A stretch of 34,990 nt of DNA from Candidatus Pantoea gossypiicola (GTDB taxonomy: Bacteria; Pseudomonadota; Gammaproteobacteria; Enterobacterales; Enterobacteriaceae). Of the stretch, positions 25,200 to 32,605 are shown piece after piece; the first letter of the stretch is position 1, and the number at the start of each line of letters is the position of its first letter. The stretch covers positions 1 through 34,990 of the forward strand of contig NZ_VWVM01000029.1 of assembly GCF_008632075.1 (NCBI RefSeq). Direction: 5' to 3'. Position numbers and translations under genes: made by a program. Below the pieces are notes generated by a model. That model saw only the letters and a program-made list of their open reading frames with translations. It made no database searches and was not told where the DNA came from.

Positions 25200-25292
25200 A
25201 CTTCCCGCCGTGATATTTACCGCTCCGATGGAGATAACACAGGTTGTTCGTTTTCGTTCAGTGTCAGGAGCGTAAATCGCAGGCAGAGTAAC

Positions 25293-25316
25293 CTATGACA
25301 ACAGCTTTTTCATCAT
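25293..25316 (-). CDS. Possible 6-7 codon ORF in the distal rpoE leader (unproven)
   Basis: ATG ATG AAA AAG CTG TTG TCA TAG follows AAAGGA (25321-25326) at a spacing of 4 or 7 bases, a very good Shine-Dalgarno for so short a frame. It would be translated only from rpoE promoters upstream of the sigma-E one; a -10-like TATAAT lies at 25386-25391 on the minus strand with no clear -35. The 25200-25440 stretch shows no other gene. Confidence 0.3.
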   Translation of the reverse strand: MMKKLLS

Positions 25317-25443
25317 TAAATCCTTTAGGTTTAATAAGTTTGCTATAAAAAACCAGGGCTGAAGCAGCCTGTTCTTAACCTATTGATTATATAAGGATTT
25401 TCATCAGAGCCAGATGAACGCTCGCGTCGTGTGTTTAAAATAC

Positions 25444-25472
25444 TTCACAGAACACCCCATTGCGCTTATGCT
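25444..25472 (+). promoter_or_regulatory. Probable nadB promoter
   Basis: TTCACA (25444-25449) and TATGCT (25467-25472) are separated by 17 bases and point to nadB. Transcription would begin near 25479, about 26 bases before the start codon, placing the NadR box in the transcribed leader. Confidence 0.6.
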
Positions 25473-25484
25473 CAGGCCTGGTCT

Positions 25485-25502
25485 TGTTTAGTAAATTAAA
25501 CA
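25485..25502 (+). promoter_or_regulatory. NadR operator of nadB
   Basis: TGTTTA-N6-TAAACA is a perfect match to the 18-base NadR box. It ends two bases before the nadB ATG and covers the place where a Shine-Dalgarno should be. NadR would repress nadB when NAD is plentiful. Confidence 0.88.
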
Positions 25503-25504
25503 TT

Positions 25505-27127
25505 ATGATGAATGCGAATCCGGATTATCAGTGTGATGTGTTGATTGTGGGCAGCGGTGCGGCCGGCCTGTCGCTGGCGTTACGGCTGGCAAAACAGTAT
25601 CAGGTAACCGTTCTCAGTAAAGCGCAGGTCAATGAAGGGTCAACTCTTTATGCGCAGGGTGGCATTGCTGCGGTATTTGATGAGACGGACAGCATCGAGT
25701 CGCATATCGAGGATACGCTGATTGCCGGCGCGGGATTATGCGACCGTGAGGCCGTGTCGTTTATTGCCAGTAATGCCCGGCATTGCGTGCAGTGGCTGAT
25801 CGACAACGGCGTTGCGTTTGATCTCGATCCGCATGCGGCGGGTGACATGCGCTATCACCTGACTCGCGAAGGCGGCCACAGTCATCGCCGCATTCTGCAC
25901 AGCGCTGACGCTACCGGCCACGCGGTTGAAACCACGCTGGTGAGCCAGGCATTAAGCCACCCTAACATCCGGATTCTGGAACGTACTAACGCGGTCGATC
26001 TGATTCTTTCAGATAAAATCGGGCTGTCTGGCCCACGCCGGGTGGTGGGTGCGTGGATCTGGAATCGTAATCGCGAGCAGGTCGAAACCTGTCGGGCGCG
26101 GGCCGTCGTCGTTGCAACAGGCGGTGCCGCCAAAGTCTATCAATATACCACTAACCCTGACATTGCTTCCGGTGATGGCATCGCGATGGCGTGGCGCGCG
26201 GGCTGTCGGGTGGCCAATCTGGAATTTAACCAGTTTCATCCGACCTGCCTTTTTCATCCGCAGGCGCAGAATTTCCTGTTAACCGAAGCGTTACGCGGAG
26301 AAGGTGCCTGGCTGTTACGTCCCGATGGTAGTCGTTTTATGCCCGACTTTGATGAGCGCGCCGAACTGGCCCCCCGCGATATTGTTGCCCGCGCTATCGA
26401 TCACGAGATGAAACGGCTGGGTGTCGACTGTATGTATCTGGATATCAGCCACCAGCCTAAAGAGTTTGTGCGCGCACATTTCCCGATGATCTATGAGAAG
26501 TTACTGACCTTTGGCTTTGACCTGACCAAAGAGCCGATCCCGATTGTACCCGCCGCGCACTACACCTGCGGTGGCGTCGTCGTCGATCGGCACGGTCAGA
26601 CCGACGTCAATGGCCTGTATGCCATTGGTGAAGTGAGTTATACCGGCCTGCATGGCGCTAACCGGATGGCCTCCAATTCGCTGCTGGAGTGTCTGGTGTA
26701 TGGCTGGTCCGCGTCAGAGGAGTTGATGCGTACCCTGCCCGGCATTGAAGCCGTCACTACCCTCCCCGCCTGGGATGAGAGTCAGGTTGATGACGCTGAT
26801 GAACGCGTCGTGATCCAGCATAACTGGCACGAGCTGCGTCTGTTCATGTGGGATTATATGGGAATCGTCCGCACCACCCGGCGGCTGGAACGGGCGTTGC
26901 GCCGCATCAACCTGCTTCAGCAGGAGATCGATGAATATTACCGCCATTTCCGCCTCTCCAATAACCTGCTGGAGCTGCGAAATCTGGTGCAGGTCGCTGA
27001 CCTGATGGTGCGCTGCGCGCTGGAACGAAAAGAGAGTCGCGGCCTGCACTATATTCGTGACTACCCGGATTTACTGCCAGAAGCGCTGCCGACCCTTTTG
27101 ACCCCGCCAGGTTACATGAAGAGGTAA
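25505..27127 (+). CDS. nadB: L-aspartate oxidase
   Basis: FAD enzyme that oxidises L-aspartate to iminoaspartate, the first step of de novo NAD synthesis with NadA. The 540 residues equal E. coli. The N-terminal dinucleotide motif is VLIVGSGAAGLSLALRLAK. The flavoprotein/capping blocks STLYAQGGIAAV, REGGHSHRRILH and HYTCGGVVVD are present, as is the C-terminal helical domain (RLERALRRINLLQQEIDEYY). ATG at 25505 or 25508 is the start; neither has a good Shine-Dalgarno, because the NadR box abuts it. The last 16 bases overlap the 3' end of convergent yfiC. Confidence 0.96.
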   Translation: MMNANPDYQCDVLIVGSGAAGLSLALRLAKQYQVTVLSKAQVNEGSTLYAQGGIAAVFDETDSIESHIEDTLIAGAGLCDREAVSFIASNARHCVQWLIDNGVAFDLDPHAAGDMRYHLTREGGHSHRRILHSADATGHAVETTLVSQALSHPNIRILERTNAVDLILSDKIGLSGPRRVVGAWIWNRNREQVETCRARAVVVATGGAAKVYQYTTNPDIASGDGIAMAWRAGCRVANLEFNQFHPTCLFHPQAQNFLLTEALRGEGAWLLRPDGSRFMPDFDERAELAPRDIVARAIDHEMKRLGVDCMYLDISHQPKEFVRAHFPMIYEKLLTFGFDLTKEPIPIVPAAHYTCGGVVVDRHGQTDVNGLYAIGEVSYTGLHGANRMASNSLLECLVYGWSASEELMRTLPGIEAVTTLPAWDESQVDDADERVVIQHNWHELRLFMWDYMGIVRTTRRLERALRRINLLQQEIDEYYRHFRLSNNLLELRNLVQVADLMVRCALERKESRGLHYIRDYPDLLPEALPTLLTPPGYMKR

Positions 27128-27861
27128 AAGTTCTGCGTCAGGCTACACCACTCATCGGAATAGCGGGTATCTGGTGCGCGGATTGCGAGACGCTCCAGCA
27201 GCGTTTCCCCAGCCTGCGGCGACAGACCCAGTACCACGCGGTGTGGCGGACGATGGGCATATTCTGCCACGTCCAGCCGGAAACGCAGATGCCAGCCATC
27301 GGCCTGCGCCAGGGTGATAAACGTCTGCCCAATATCGACGGGCAGCACCACGCAGAACATCCCCTCCTCTTCAATTAATAAGGCTGCACTGCGTAACAGC
27401 GTCTGATGATCGAGCGAGGCCGTTGCACGTGCGTTGTCCCGTGCCACGGTAGAGCAGGCTACGCCCGGCGCGAAATAGGGGGGATTACTGACAATCAGCG
27501 AGTAACGTTTATCACACTGCTCAGCCCAGCTGGCGATATCCTGCTGATGAACCTGAATACGTTCAGACCATGGTGACTGCTGCACATTCTCCTGCGCCTG
27601 CTGTGCGGCTTCCGGTTCTAACTCCACCGCATCGATTTGGACCTGCGGTGGCGTACGCTGCGCCAGCATCAGGGCAATCAGCCCGCTGCCGCTGCCGATA
27701 TCCAGAATGCGCCTGACCCCGGCCACCGGTGCCCAGGCCCCGAGCAGAATGGCATCGGTTCCCACTTTCATCGCACAGCGATCGTGCGCGACAAAAAATT
27801 GTTTAAAGGTAAAACCGTTTTTATTTAACTGTGGCCGTTCACGCGGCTTATCCTGCATCAT
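27112..27861 (-). CDS. yfiC: tRNA1(Val) (adenine-37-N6)-methyltransferase
   Basis: SAM-dependent enzyme (YfiC/TrmN6) that methylates A37 of valine tRNA next to the anticodon. The 249 residues compare with 245 in E. coli. SAM motif I is DIGSGSG (54-60), the catalytic N6-adenine motif is NPPY (126-129), and the ending YLFM matches the family. The start at MMQDKPRE lacks a strong Shine-Dalgarno, so a few N-terminal residues are uncertain. It is divergent from srmB and converges on nadB with a 16-base coding overlap and no terminator between. Confidence 0.94.
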   Translation of the reverse strand: MMQDKPRERPQLNKNGFTFKQFFVAHDRCAMKVGTDAILLGAWAPVAGVRRILDIGSGSGLIALMLAQRTPPQVQIDAVELEPEAAQQAQENVQQSPWSERIQVHQQDIASWAEQCDKRYSLIVSNPPYFAPGVACSTVARDNARATASLDHQTLLRSAALLIEEEGMFCVVLPVDIGQTFITLAQADGWHLRFRLDVAEYAHRPPHRVVLGLSPQAGETLLERLAIRAPDTRYSDEWCSLTQNFYLFM

Positions 27862-28025
27862 TCGTTACTACCATCGTTTTTTCCTGCCGTCCGGCAGCGC
27901 ATGAGTGTAACGTGGCAACAGAGGGAATTCACGCGGCAGACAACCCCAGGCGCAGCGGAAACGGATTAACAGATGAAGATTCAGTCTGATCTGTCTATAA
28001 TCAGCGCCCCAAACTGAGGTAGACC

Positions 28026-29354
28026 ATGACAGTAACCACATTTTCCGAACTCGAACTCGACGAAAGCCTGCTACAAGCGTTGCAGGAAAAAGGCTTTACG
28101 CGCCCAACAGTGATCCAGGCCGCTGCAATTCCGCCCGCGCTGGAGGGTCGTGACGTTCTGGGTTCGGCACCTACAGGAACCGGGAAAACCGCCGCGTATC
28201 TGTTACCGGCGCTGCAGCACCTGCTTGATTTTCCGCGCAAGAAATCCGGGCCGCCGCGCATATTGATTGTGACCCCGACCCGTGAACTGGCGATGCAGGT
28301 TGCCGATAATGCGCGTGAGCTGGCGAAACATACGCATCTGGACATCGCCACGATCACCGGCGGCGTGGCTTATATGAACCATGCCGAAGTCTTCAGCGAA
28401 AATCAGGACATTGTGGTCGCGACCACGGGCCGTCTGTTGCAGTACATCAAAGAAGAGAACTTTGACTGCCGCGCCGTAGAAACCCTGATACTGGATGAAG
28501 CGGACCGCATGCTGGATATGGGCTTTGCTCAGGATATCGAAACCATCGCGGCTGAAACGCGCTGGCGCAAGCAAACCATGCTGTTTTCCGCCACGCTGGA
28601 AGGCGACAATATCCGTGACTTCGCCGAGCGTCTGCTCAACGAACCGGTTGAGCTGGAGGCTGATCCGAGCCGTCGCGAGCGCAAAAAGATCCAGCAGTGG
28701 TACTACCGCGCTGATGATCTGCAGCATAAAACCAAATTACTGATTCATCTGCTGAAGCAGCCGGATGTGACGCGCAGCATTGTATTTGTGCGTAAGCGTG
28801 AACGTCTGCATGAACTGGTGAGCTGGCTGCACGAAGCGGGGATTCGTAGCAGCTATCTTGAAGGTGAAATGGTGCAGGCCAAGCGTAACGAAGCGATTAA
28901 GCGTCTGAGTGAAGGACGCGTTAACGTGCTGGTTGCGACGGATATCGCCGCGCGTGGTATTGATGTTGAAGATGTCAGCCACGTCTTCAACTATGACATG
29001 CCGCGTACCGCCGATACCTATCTGCACCGCATTGGTCGTACCGGTCGTGCGGGCCGTAAAGGCATCGCCATTTCACTGGTTGAAGCGCATGATTACGTCC
29101 TGCTGGGTAAAATCACCCGCTATGTGAATGAGCCGATCAAAGCGCGCGTGATTGATGAACTGCGCCCTGAAACGCGTGCGCCTAATGCTAAAACCACGGG
29201 TAAACCGTCGAAAAAAGTGCTGGCGAAGCGTGCAGAGAAGAAAGCCAGCGAAACGGAAAAACCGCGCGTGAAAAAACGCCATCGTGATGCTAAAAATGTT
29301 GGCAAACGCCGCAAGGCAAGCGGCACTACGCCAGCTAACGAGAATGCGGAATAA
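28026..29354 (+). CDS. srmB: ATP-dependent RNA helicase SrmB
   Basis: DEAD-box helicase that acts early in 50S ribosome assembly. The 442 residues compare with 444 in E. coli. The Q motif region precedes Walker A APTGTGKT (48-55), with PTRELAM, DEAD (157-160), a SAT motif, and the C-terminal TDIAARGID and HRIGRTGRAGRKG motifs. A long Lys/Arg-rich tail (GKPSKKVLAKRAEKKAS and on) binds RNA. ATG at 28026 has GAGGT five bases upstream, and TATAAT at 27996-28001 is a plausible -10. A strong terminator follows. Confidence 0.97.
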   Translation: MTVTTFSELELDESLLQALQEKGFTRPTVIQAAAIPPALEGRDVLGSAPTGTGKTAAYLLPALQHLLDFPRKKSGPPRILIVTPTRELAMQVADNARELAKHTHLDIATITGGVAYMNHAEVFSENQDIVVATTGRLLQYIKEENFDCRAVETLILDEADRMLDMGFAQDIETIAAETRWRKQTMLFSATLEGDNIRDFAERLLNEPVELEADPSRRERKKIQQWYYRADDLQHKTKLLIHLLKQPDVTRSIVFVRKRERLHELVSWLHEAGIRSSYLEGEMVQAKRNEAIKRLSEGRVNVLVATDIAARGIDVEDVSHVFNYDMPRTADTYLHRIGRTGRAGRKGIAISLVEAHDYVLLGKITRYVNEPIKARVIDELRPETRAPNAKTTGKPSKKVLAKRAEKKASETEKPRVKKRHRDAKNVGKRRKASGTTPANENAE

Positions 29355-29370
29355 AACATCACACGTATAA

Positions 29371-29401
29371 AAAAATCGCCTCACAGGAGGCGATTTTTTT
29401 T
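29371..29401 (+). terminator. Intrinsic terminator of srmB
   Basis: A perfect 9-bp stem (29374-29382 with 29387-29395, four-base loop) runs into a T tract to 29401 and starts 20 bases after the srmB stop. The remaining srmB-grcA gap to 29572 holds an 8-bp inverted repeat (TGCCAGTG and CACTGGCA, near 29440-29470) of unknown role and no gene. Confidence 0.92.
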
Positions 29402-29572
29402 ATCTGATAATCAGTTACGGCCTTTTCAGAATGTTTCTTCTGCCAGTGCGCTTTCTTCACAACACTGGCATCCGCATGCCGGGTAGTTAACTGCTTATCT
29501 CCTTCATTATAAAAATAAAAATTGCTGTGTGCGCTTTGCGCTAATTTTCAGCACCCCGATAATTCAGGCGGT

Positions 29573-29956
29573 TTACAGACTTTCTGTAAAGGTGCGGGTG
29601 ATTACATCGCGCTGCTGCTCAGGCGTCAGTGAGTTAAAACGCACGGCATAGCCTGAAACACGAATAGTCAGCTGTGGGTAATTTTCAGGATGTTTAACCG
29701 CATCTTCAAGCGTTTCACGACGCAGCACGTTGACGTTCAGATGCTGACCGCCTTCAACGCGCACCTGCGGTTTAATGTCAACCGGCACTTCACGGTAAGC
29801 GAATTCGCCCAGTTCGCTGATGGCGACAACCTGATCTTCTTCATAGCCCGCTTTTGCACACAGGCAACGCGCTTCAGCTTTCTCTTCATCCAGCAGCCAG
29901 AAGGAGTTCAGAAGTTGTGAATTGTTAGTTTGAGTGATCTGGATACCAGTGATCAT
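29573..29956 (-). CDS. grcA: Autonomous glycyl radical cofactor GrcA (YfiD)
   Basis: Small spare-part protein that replaces the oxygen-damaged C-terminal domain of pyruvate formate-lyase, restoring its radical. The 127 residues equal E. coli. The glycyl radical site is Gly102 in RVSGYAVRFNSLT, and the N-terminal half carries the short YfiD-specific segment. ATG at 29956 has GGGAG upstream; the frame extends to 30013 but only the shorter form is conserved. FNR sites 76-140 bases upstream agree with anaerobic or microaerobic induction. It is divergent from ung. Confidence 0.96.
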   Translation of the reverse strand: MITGIQITQTNNSQLLNSFWLLDEEKAEARCLCAKAGYEEDQVVAISELGEFAYREVPVDIKPQVRVEGGQHLNVNVLRRETLEDAVKHPENYPQLTIRVSGYAVRFNSLTPEQQRDVITRTFTESL

Positions 29957-30003
29957 GATTGCGTCTCCCGGATAATACGTGAATAAATCAAATTTGAGGC
30001 CCC

Positions 30004-30045
30004 GGTATACCATCGTTCATTCACAACAGCCTTGACCTGTATCAA
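30004..30045 (-). promoter_or_regulatory. grcA promoter with proximal FNR site
   Basis: TTGAC-N4-ATCAA at 30032-30045 differs by one base from the FNR consensus TTGAT-N4-ATCAA. A minus-strand -10-like TATACC lies at 30009-30004, which would put the start near 29998 and the FNR site at about -40.5. That is the class II activator position known for E. coli yfiD. Confidence 0.75.
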
Positions 30046-30083
30046 TATTAATCAGCCATTCAGCGTGCTTTTCAGCTAACCCA

Positions 30084-30097
30084 TTGATCTCAAAATG
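30084..30097 (-). promoter_or_regulatory. Weak distal FNR half-site upstream of grcA
   Basis: TTGAT with a poorly matching second half is centred 52 bases upstream of the proximal site. E. coli yfiD has a second FNR site about 53 bases further upstream that down-regulates under strict anaerobiosis, so the spacing supports an otherwise weak match. Confidence 0.4.
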
Positions 30098-30198
30098 TCT
30101 GCCAACTAAAAATAATTTGTATTTTTCAAATTATTTTTGCCTTCAGGTCAGCGGCAGGAACGGCTAAGCTTACTCCACTAACGTTAAGGGAGTTAAAC

Positions 30199-30879
30199 AT
30201 GGCTGAAAAGCTGACCTGGCACGACGTGCTGGCTGAAGAGAAAGAGAAACCCTATTTTATTGAGACGCTGAAGCAGGTCGCCGATGAACGCGCCGCGGGT
30301 GTAACCGTCTATCCGCCGCAGAAAGATGTGTTTAATGCGTTTCGCCTGACGGAACTCGGTGACGTCAACGTCGTGATTCTGGGGCAGGATCCCTATCACG
30401 GGCCGAATCAGGCGCACGGACTGGCTTTCTCAGTTCTGCCAGGGGTTCAGGTGCCTCCGTCACTGCAGAATATCTACAAAGAGCTGGTGCAGGATATTCC
30501 CGGCTTCCGGAAACCCGATCACGGCTTTCTTGAGAGCTGGGCAAAACAGGGAGTGATGTTGCTTAACACGGTATTAACGGTTGAAGCAGGTAAAGCCCAT
30601 TCCCATGCGCGATTCGGCTGGGAGACCTTTACGGACAACGTGATTGCGGCGATTAACCAGCACCGTGAAGGGGTGATTTTCCTGCTGTGGGGCTCACATG
30701 CGCAGAAGAAAGGCAGCATTATCGATCGCAAGCGCCATCATGTGTTGCAGGCGCCCCATCCCTCACCGCTCTCTGCGCATCGTGGATTTTTCGGCTGCAA
30801 ACACTTCTCAGCGACCAATGAATTGCTGAGCGCTGCCGGTAAAAAGCCGGTGGACTGGACGCCGGTCTTACCGGAATAG
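30199..30879 (+). CDS. ung: Uracil-DNA glycosylase
   Basis: Base-excision repair enzyme that removes uracil from DNA. The 226 residues compare with 229 in E. coli. The water-activating motif GQDPYHGPNQAHGLAFSV contains Asp64, and the DNA-intercalation loop HPSPLSAHRGFFGC contains His187. ATG at 30199 has AAGGGAG six bases upstream. It is divergent from grcA and convergent with grpE. In E. coli ung and grpE are tens of kilobases apart, so the right-hand neighbour here is unusual by that standard. Confidence 0.97.
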   Translation: MAEKLTWHDVLAEEKEKPYFIETLKQVADERAAGVTVYPPQKDVFNAFRLTELGDVNVVILGQDPYHGPNQAHGLAFSVLPGVQVPPSLQNIYKELVQDIPGFRKPDHGFLESWAKQGVMLLNTVLTVEAGKAHSHARFGWETFTDNVIAAINQHREGVIFLLWGSHAQKKGSIIDRKRHHVLQAPHPSPLSAHRGFFGCKHFSATNELLSAAGKKPVDWTPVLPE

Positions 30880-30890
30880 CGCCCAAACGC

Positions 30891-30918
30891 ACACGGCCGC
30901 GTCAGTGCGCGGCCGTGT
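30891..30918. terminator. Hairpin between convergent ung and grpE
   Basis: A perfect 11-bp GC-rich stem (30891-30901 with 30908-30918, six-base loop) lies 11 bases after the ung stop and 20 before the end of grpE. Neither side has a T tract, so it may act as a 3'-end stabiliser or a weak bidirectional terminator. Confidence 0.6.
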
Positions 30919-30938
30919 AACAGGATTCAGGGGTTGAA

Positions 30939-31520
30939 TCAGCTCTTAGCCTTAGAAACCGCAACCATCGCCGGGCGTAGCAGGCGACCATTCAGCGTAT
31001 AGCCACGCTGCATCACCAGCATGACATGGTTAGGTTCAAATTCTTCAGACTCCATCATCGACATCGCCTGATGAACTTCAGGGTTGAATGGCACGCCAGT
31101 TTCGCCAACCACTTCAACACCGAACTTACGCACGGCACCGAGCAGGCCCTTCAGCGTCAGTTCAATGCCTTCGATCATGGATGCCAGCTGTGGGTCCTCT
31201 TTATTGGCCACTTCCAGCGCACGTTCCAGGCTGTCGATGACCGGAAGCAGCTCGTTGGCAAACTTCTCAAGCGCAAATTTGTGCGCCTTCTCAACGTCCA
31301 TCTCGGCACGACGACGAATGTTTTCAACCTCAGCCTGCGCACGCAGCTGTGCATCGCGTACACCGTTCTGCGACTGCGCTAATTCAGCTTCGAGCTGGGC
31401 AATACGCTCATCACGCGGATCCACCTCTGCTGCCGTCTCCGCTTCCTGAGGTTGCTGCTGATCCTGCTGAATTTCGTCTGAGACTTGCTCGTTTGGGGTG
31501 TTCTGTTCTTTACTACTCAT
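30939..31520 (-). CDS. grpE: Nucleotide exchange factor GrpE
   Basis: Cytosolic heat-shock co-chaperone that releases ADP from DnaK. The 193 residues compare with 197 in E. coli. An acidic, Gln/Glu-rich disordered N-terminus (about 1-38) precedes the long dimeric coiled coil (DERIAQLEAELAQ to RRRAEMDVEKAHKFALEKF) and the C-terminal beta domain (QRGYTLNGRLLRPAMV). ATG at 31520 (MSSKEQ) has GGAG six bases upstream; the extension to 31547 is rejected. A consensus sigma-32 promoter lies directly upstream. It is divergent from nadK. Confidence 0.97.
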   Translation of the reverse strand: MSSKEQNTPNEQVSDEIQQDQQQPQEAETAAEVDPRDERIAQLEAELAQSQNGVRDAQLRAQAEVENIRRRAEMDVEKAHKFALEKFANELLPVIDSLERALEVANKEDPQLASMIEGIELTLKGLLGAVRKFGVEVVGETGVPFNPEVHQAMSMMESEEFEPNHVMLVMQRGYTLNGRLLRPAMVAVSKAKS

Positions 31521-31562
31521 GAATTTCTCCGCGTTTTGCACATTCATTTCGCTGGTTGGCTT

Positions 31563-31591
31563 ATTATGGGGATTGGTATGACGGATTCAAG
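31563..31591 (-). promoter_or_regulatory. Sigma-32 heat-shock promoter of grpE
   Basis: On the minus strand CTTGAA (31591-31586), a 14-base spacer and CCCCATAAT (31571-31563) match the sigma-32 consensus closely and resemble the E. coli grpE promoter. The transcript would have a leader of about 35 nt. Confidence 0.88.
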
Positions 31592-31642
31592 GGAACCTAT
31601 CACATTGCCTTGCCGTTTTGGCTTATAAGGAACACCGACCAG

Positions 31643-32521
31643 ATGAACAAACACTTTAACTGCATTGGTATCGTGGGTCATCCGCGCCATCCCACTGCGT
31701 TAACCACGCATGAGATGCTCTGGCGCTGGCTGACAGCCAAAGGTTATCAAGTGATCGTTGAGAAGCAGATTGCGCAGGAGCTGTCGCTTCACGACGTGCA
31801 GACCGGCACGCTGGCGGAGATTGGTCAACAGGCTGATTTAGCGGTCGTTGTGGGCGGTGACGGTAACATGCTGGGTGCCGCGCGGGTGCTGGCGCGCTAT
31901 GATATCAAAGTGATTGGCATTAACCGCGGTAATCTTGGTTTTCTCACCGACCTTGACCCGGACAATGCGCAGCAACAGCTGGATGAGGTGCTTCAGGGTA
32001 ACTATTTCGTCGAGAGCCGCTTTCTGCTGGAAGCGCAGGTGTGCAAATCTGACTGCTCACCGCGTATTGGCTCCGCCATCAACGAAGTGGTGCTGCATCC
32101 CGGTAAAGTCGCGCACATGATCGAATTTGAAGTTTACATTGATGAAGTGTTCGCCTTTTCCCAGCGCTCTGATGGGCTGATTATTTCAACACCCACCGGC
32201 TCTACCGCCTATTCCCTCTCAGCGGGTGGTCCGATTCTGACGCCGTCACTGGAGGCCATTGTGCTGGTGCCGATGTTCCCGCATACGCTGTCAGCGCGTC
32301 CACTGGTTATCAACAGCAGCAGTACCATCCGTCTGCGCTTTTCTTCACGCCGCAGCGACCTGGAAATCAGCTGTGACAGCCAGATTGCGCTGCCAATCCA
32401 GGAAGGTGAAGATGTACTGATTCGACGTAGTGCCGGCCATCTTGATTTAATTCATCCTAAAAACTACAGCTATTTCAATACGCTGAGTTCAAAGCTAGGC
32501 TGGTCAAAAAAATTGTTCTGA
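31643..32521 (+). CDS. nadK: NAD kinase
   Basis: Phosphorylates NAD to NADP, an essential step. The 292 residues equal E. coli. The catalytic motif is GGDGN (71-75) with Asp73. The second motif region reads RSDGLIISTPTGSTAYSLSAGGPI, and NEVVLHPGKVAHMIEFEVYID is fully conserved. ATG at 31643 (MNKHFNCIGIVGHPRHP) is the family start, with AAGGA 11 bases upstream; the open frame back to 31556 runs through the grpE promoter and is rejected. recN follows on the same strand after SOS boxes. Confidence 0.97.
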   Translation: MNKHFNCIGIVGHPRHPTALTTHEMLWRWLTAKGYQVIVEKQIAQELSLHDVQTGTLAEIGQQADLAVVVGGDGNMLGAARVLARYDIKVIGINRGNLGFLTDLDPDNAQQQLDEVLQGNYFVESRFLLEAQVCKSDCSPRIGSAINEVVLHPGKVAHMIEFEVYIDEVFAFSQRSDGLIISTPTGSTAYSLSAGGPILTPSLEAIVLVPMFPHTLSARPLVINSSSTIRLRFSSRRSDLEISCDSQIALPIQEGEDVLIRRSAGHLDLIHPKNYSYFNTLSSKLGWSKKLF

Positions 32522-32537
32522 AAACCGGCCTCTCCTC

Positions 32538-32565
32538 TTTACTGGATAAAAAACCAGTTTATACT
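32538..32565 (+). promoter_or_regulatory. recN promoter with LexA box 1
   Basis: TTTACT (32538-32543) and TATACT (32560-32565) are separated by 16 bases. Between and over them lies TACTGG-N8-CCAGTT (32540-32559), a symmetric variant of the LexA box CTGT-N8-ACAG. Its location over the promoter agrees with the strong SOS control of recN in E. coli. Confidence 0.75.
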
Positions 32566-32581
32566 GTATGAAAAACCATAT
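32562..32581 (+). promoter_or_regulatory. LexA box 2 of recN
   Basis: TACTGT-N8-CCATAT has a perfect left half and a weak right half, and lies directly after box 1, overlapping the start of transcription. E. coli recN also has more than one LexA site. Confidence 0.55.
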
Positions 32582-32605
32582 GTGTTTATTCGTACAGGTG
32601 AACCT

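Noticed and set aside
29440..29470. 8-bp inverted repeat TGCCAGTG/CACTGGCA between srmB and grcA as an sRNA or regulatory site
   Set aside because: A single short inverted repeat with a 14-base loop, no promoter and no T tract; too weak to call.
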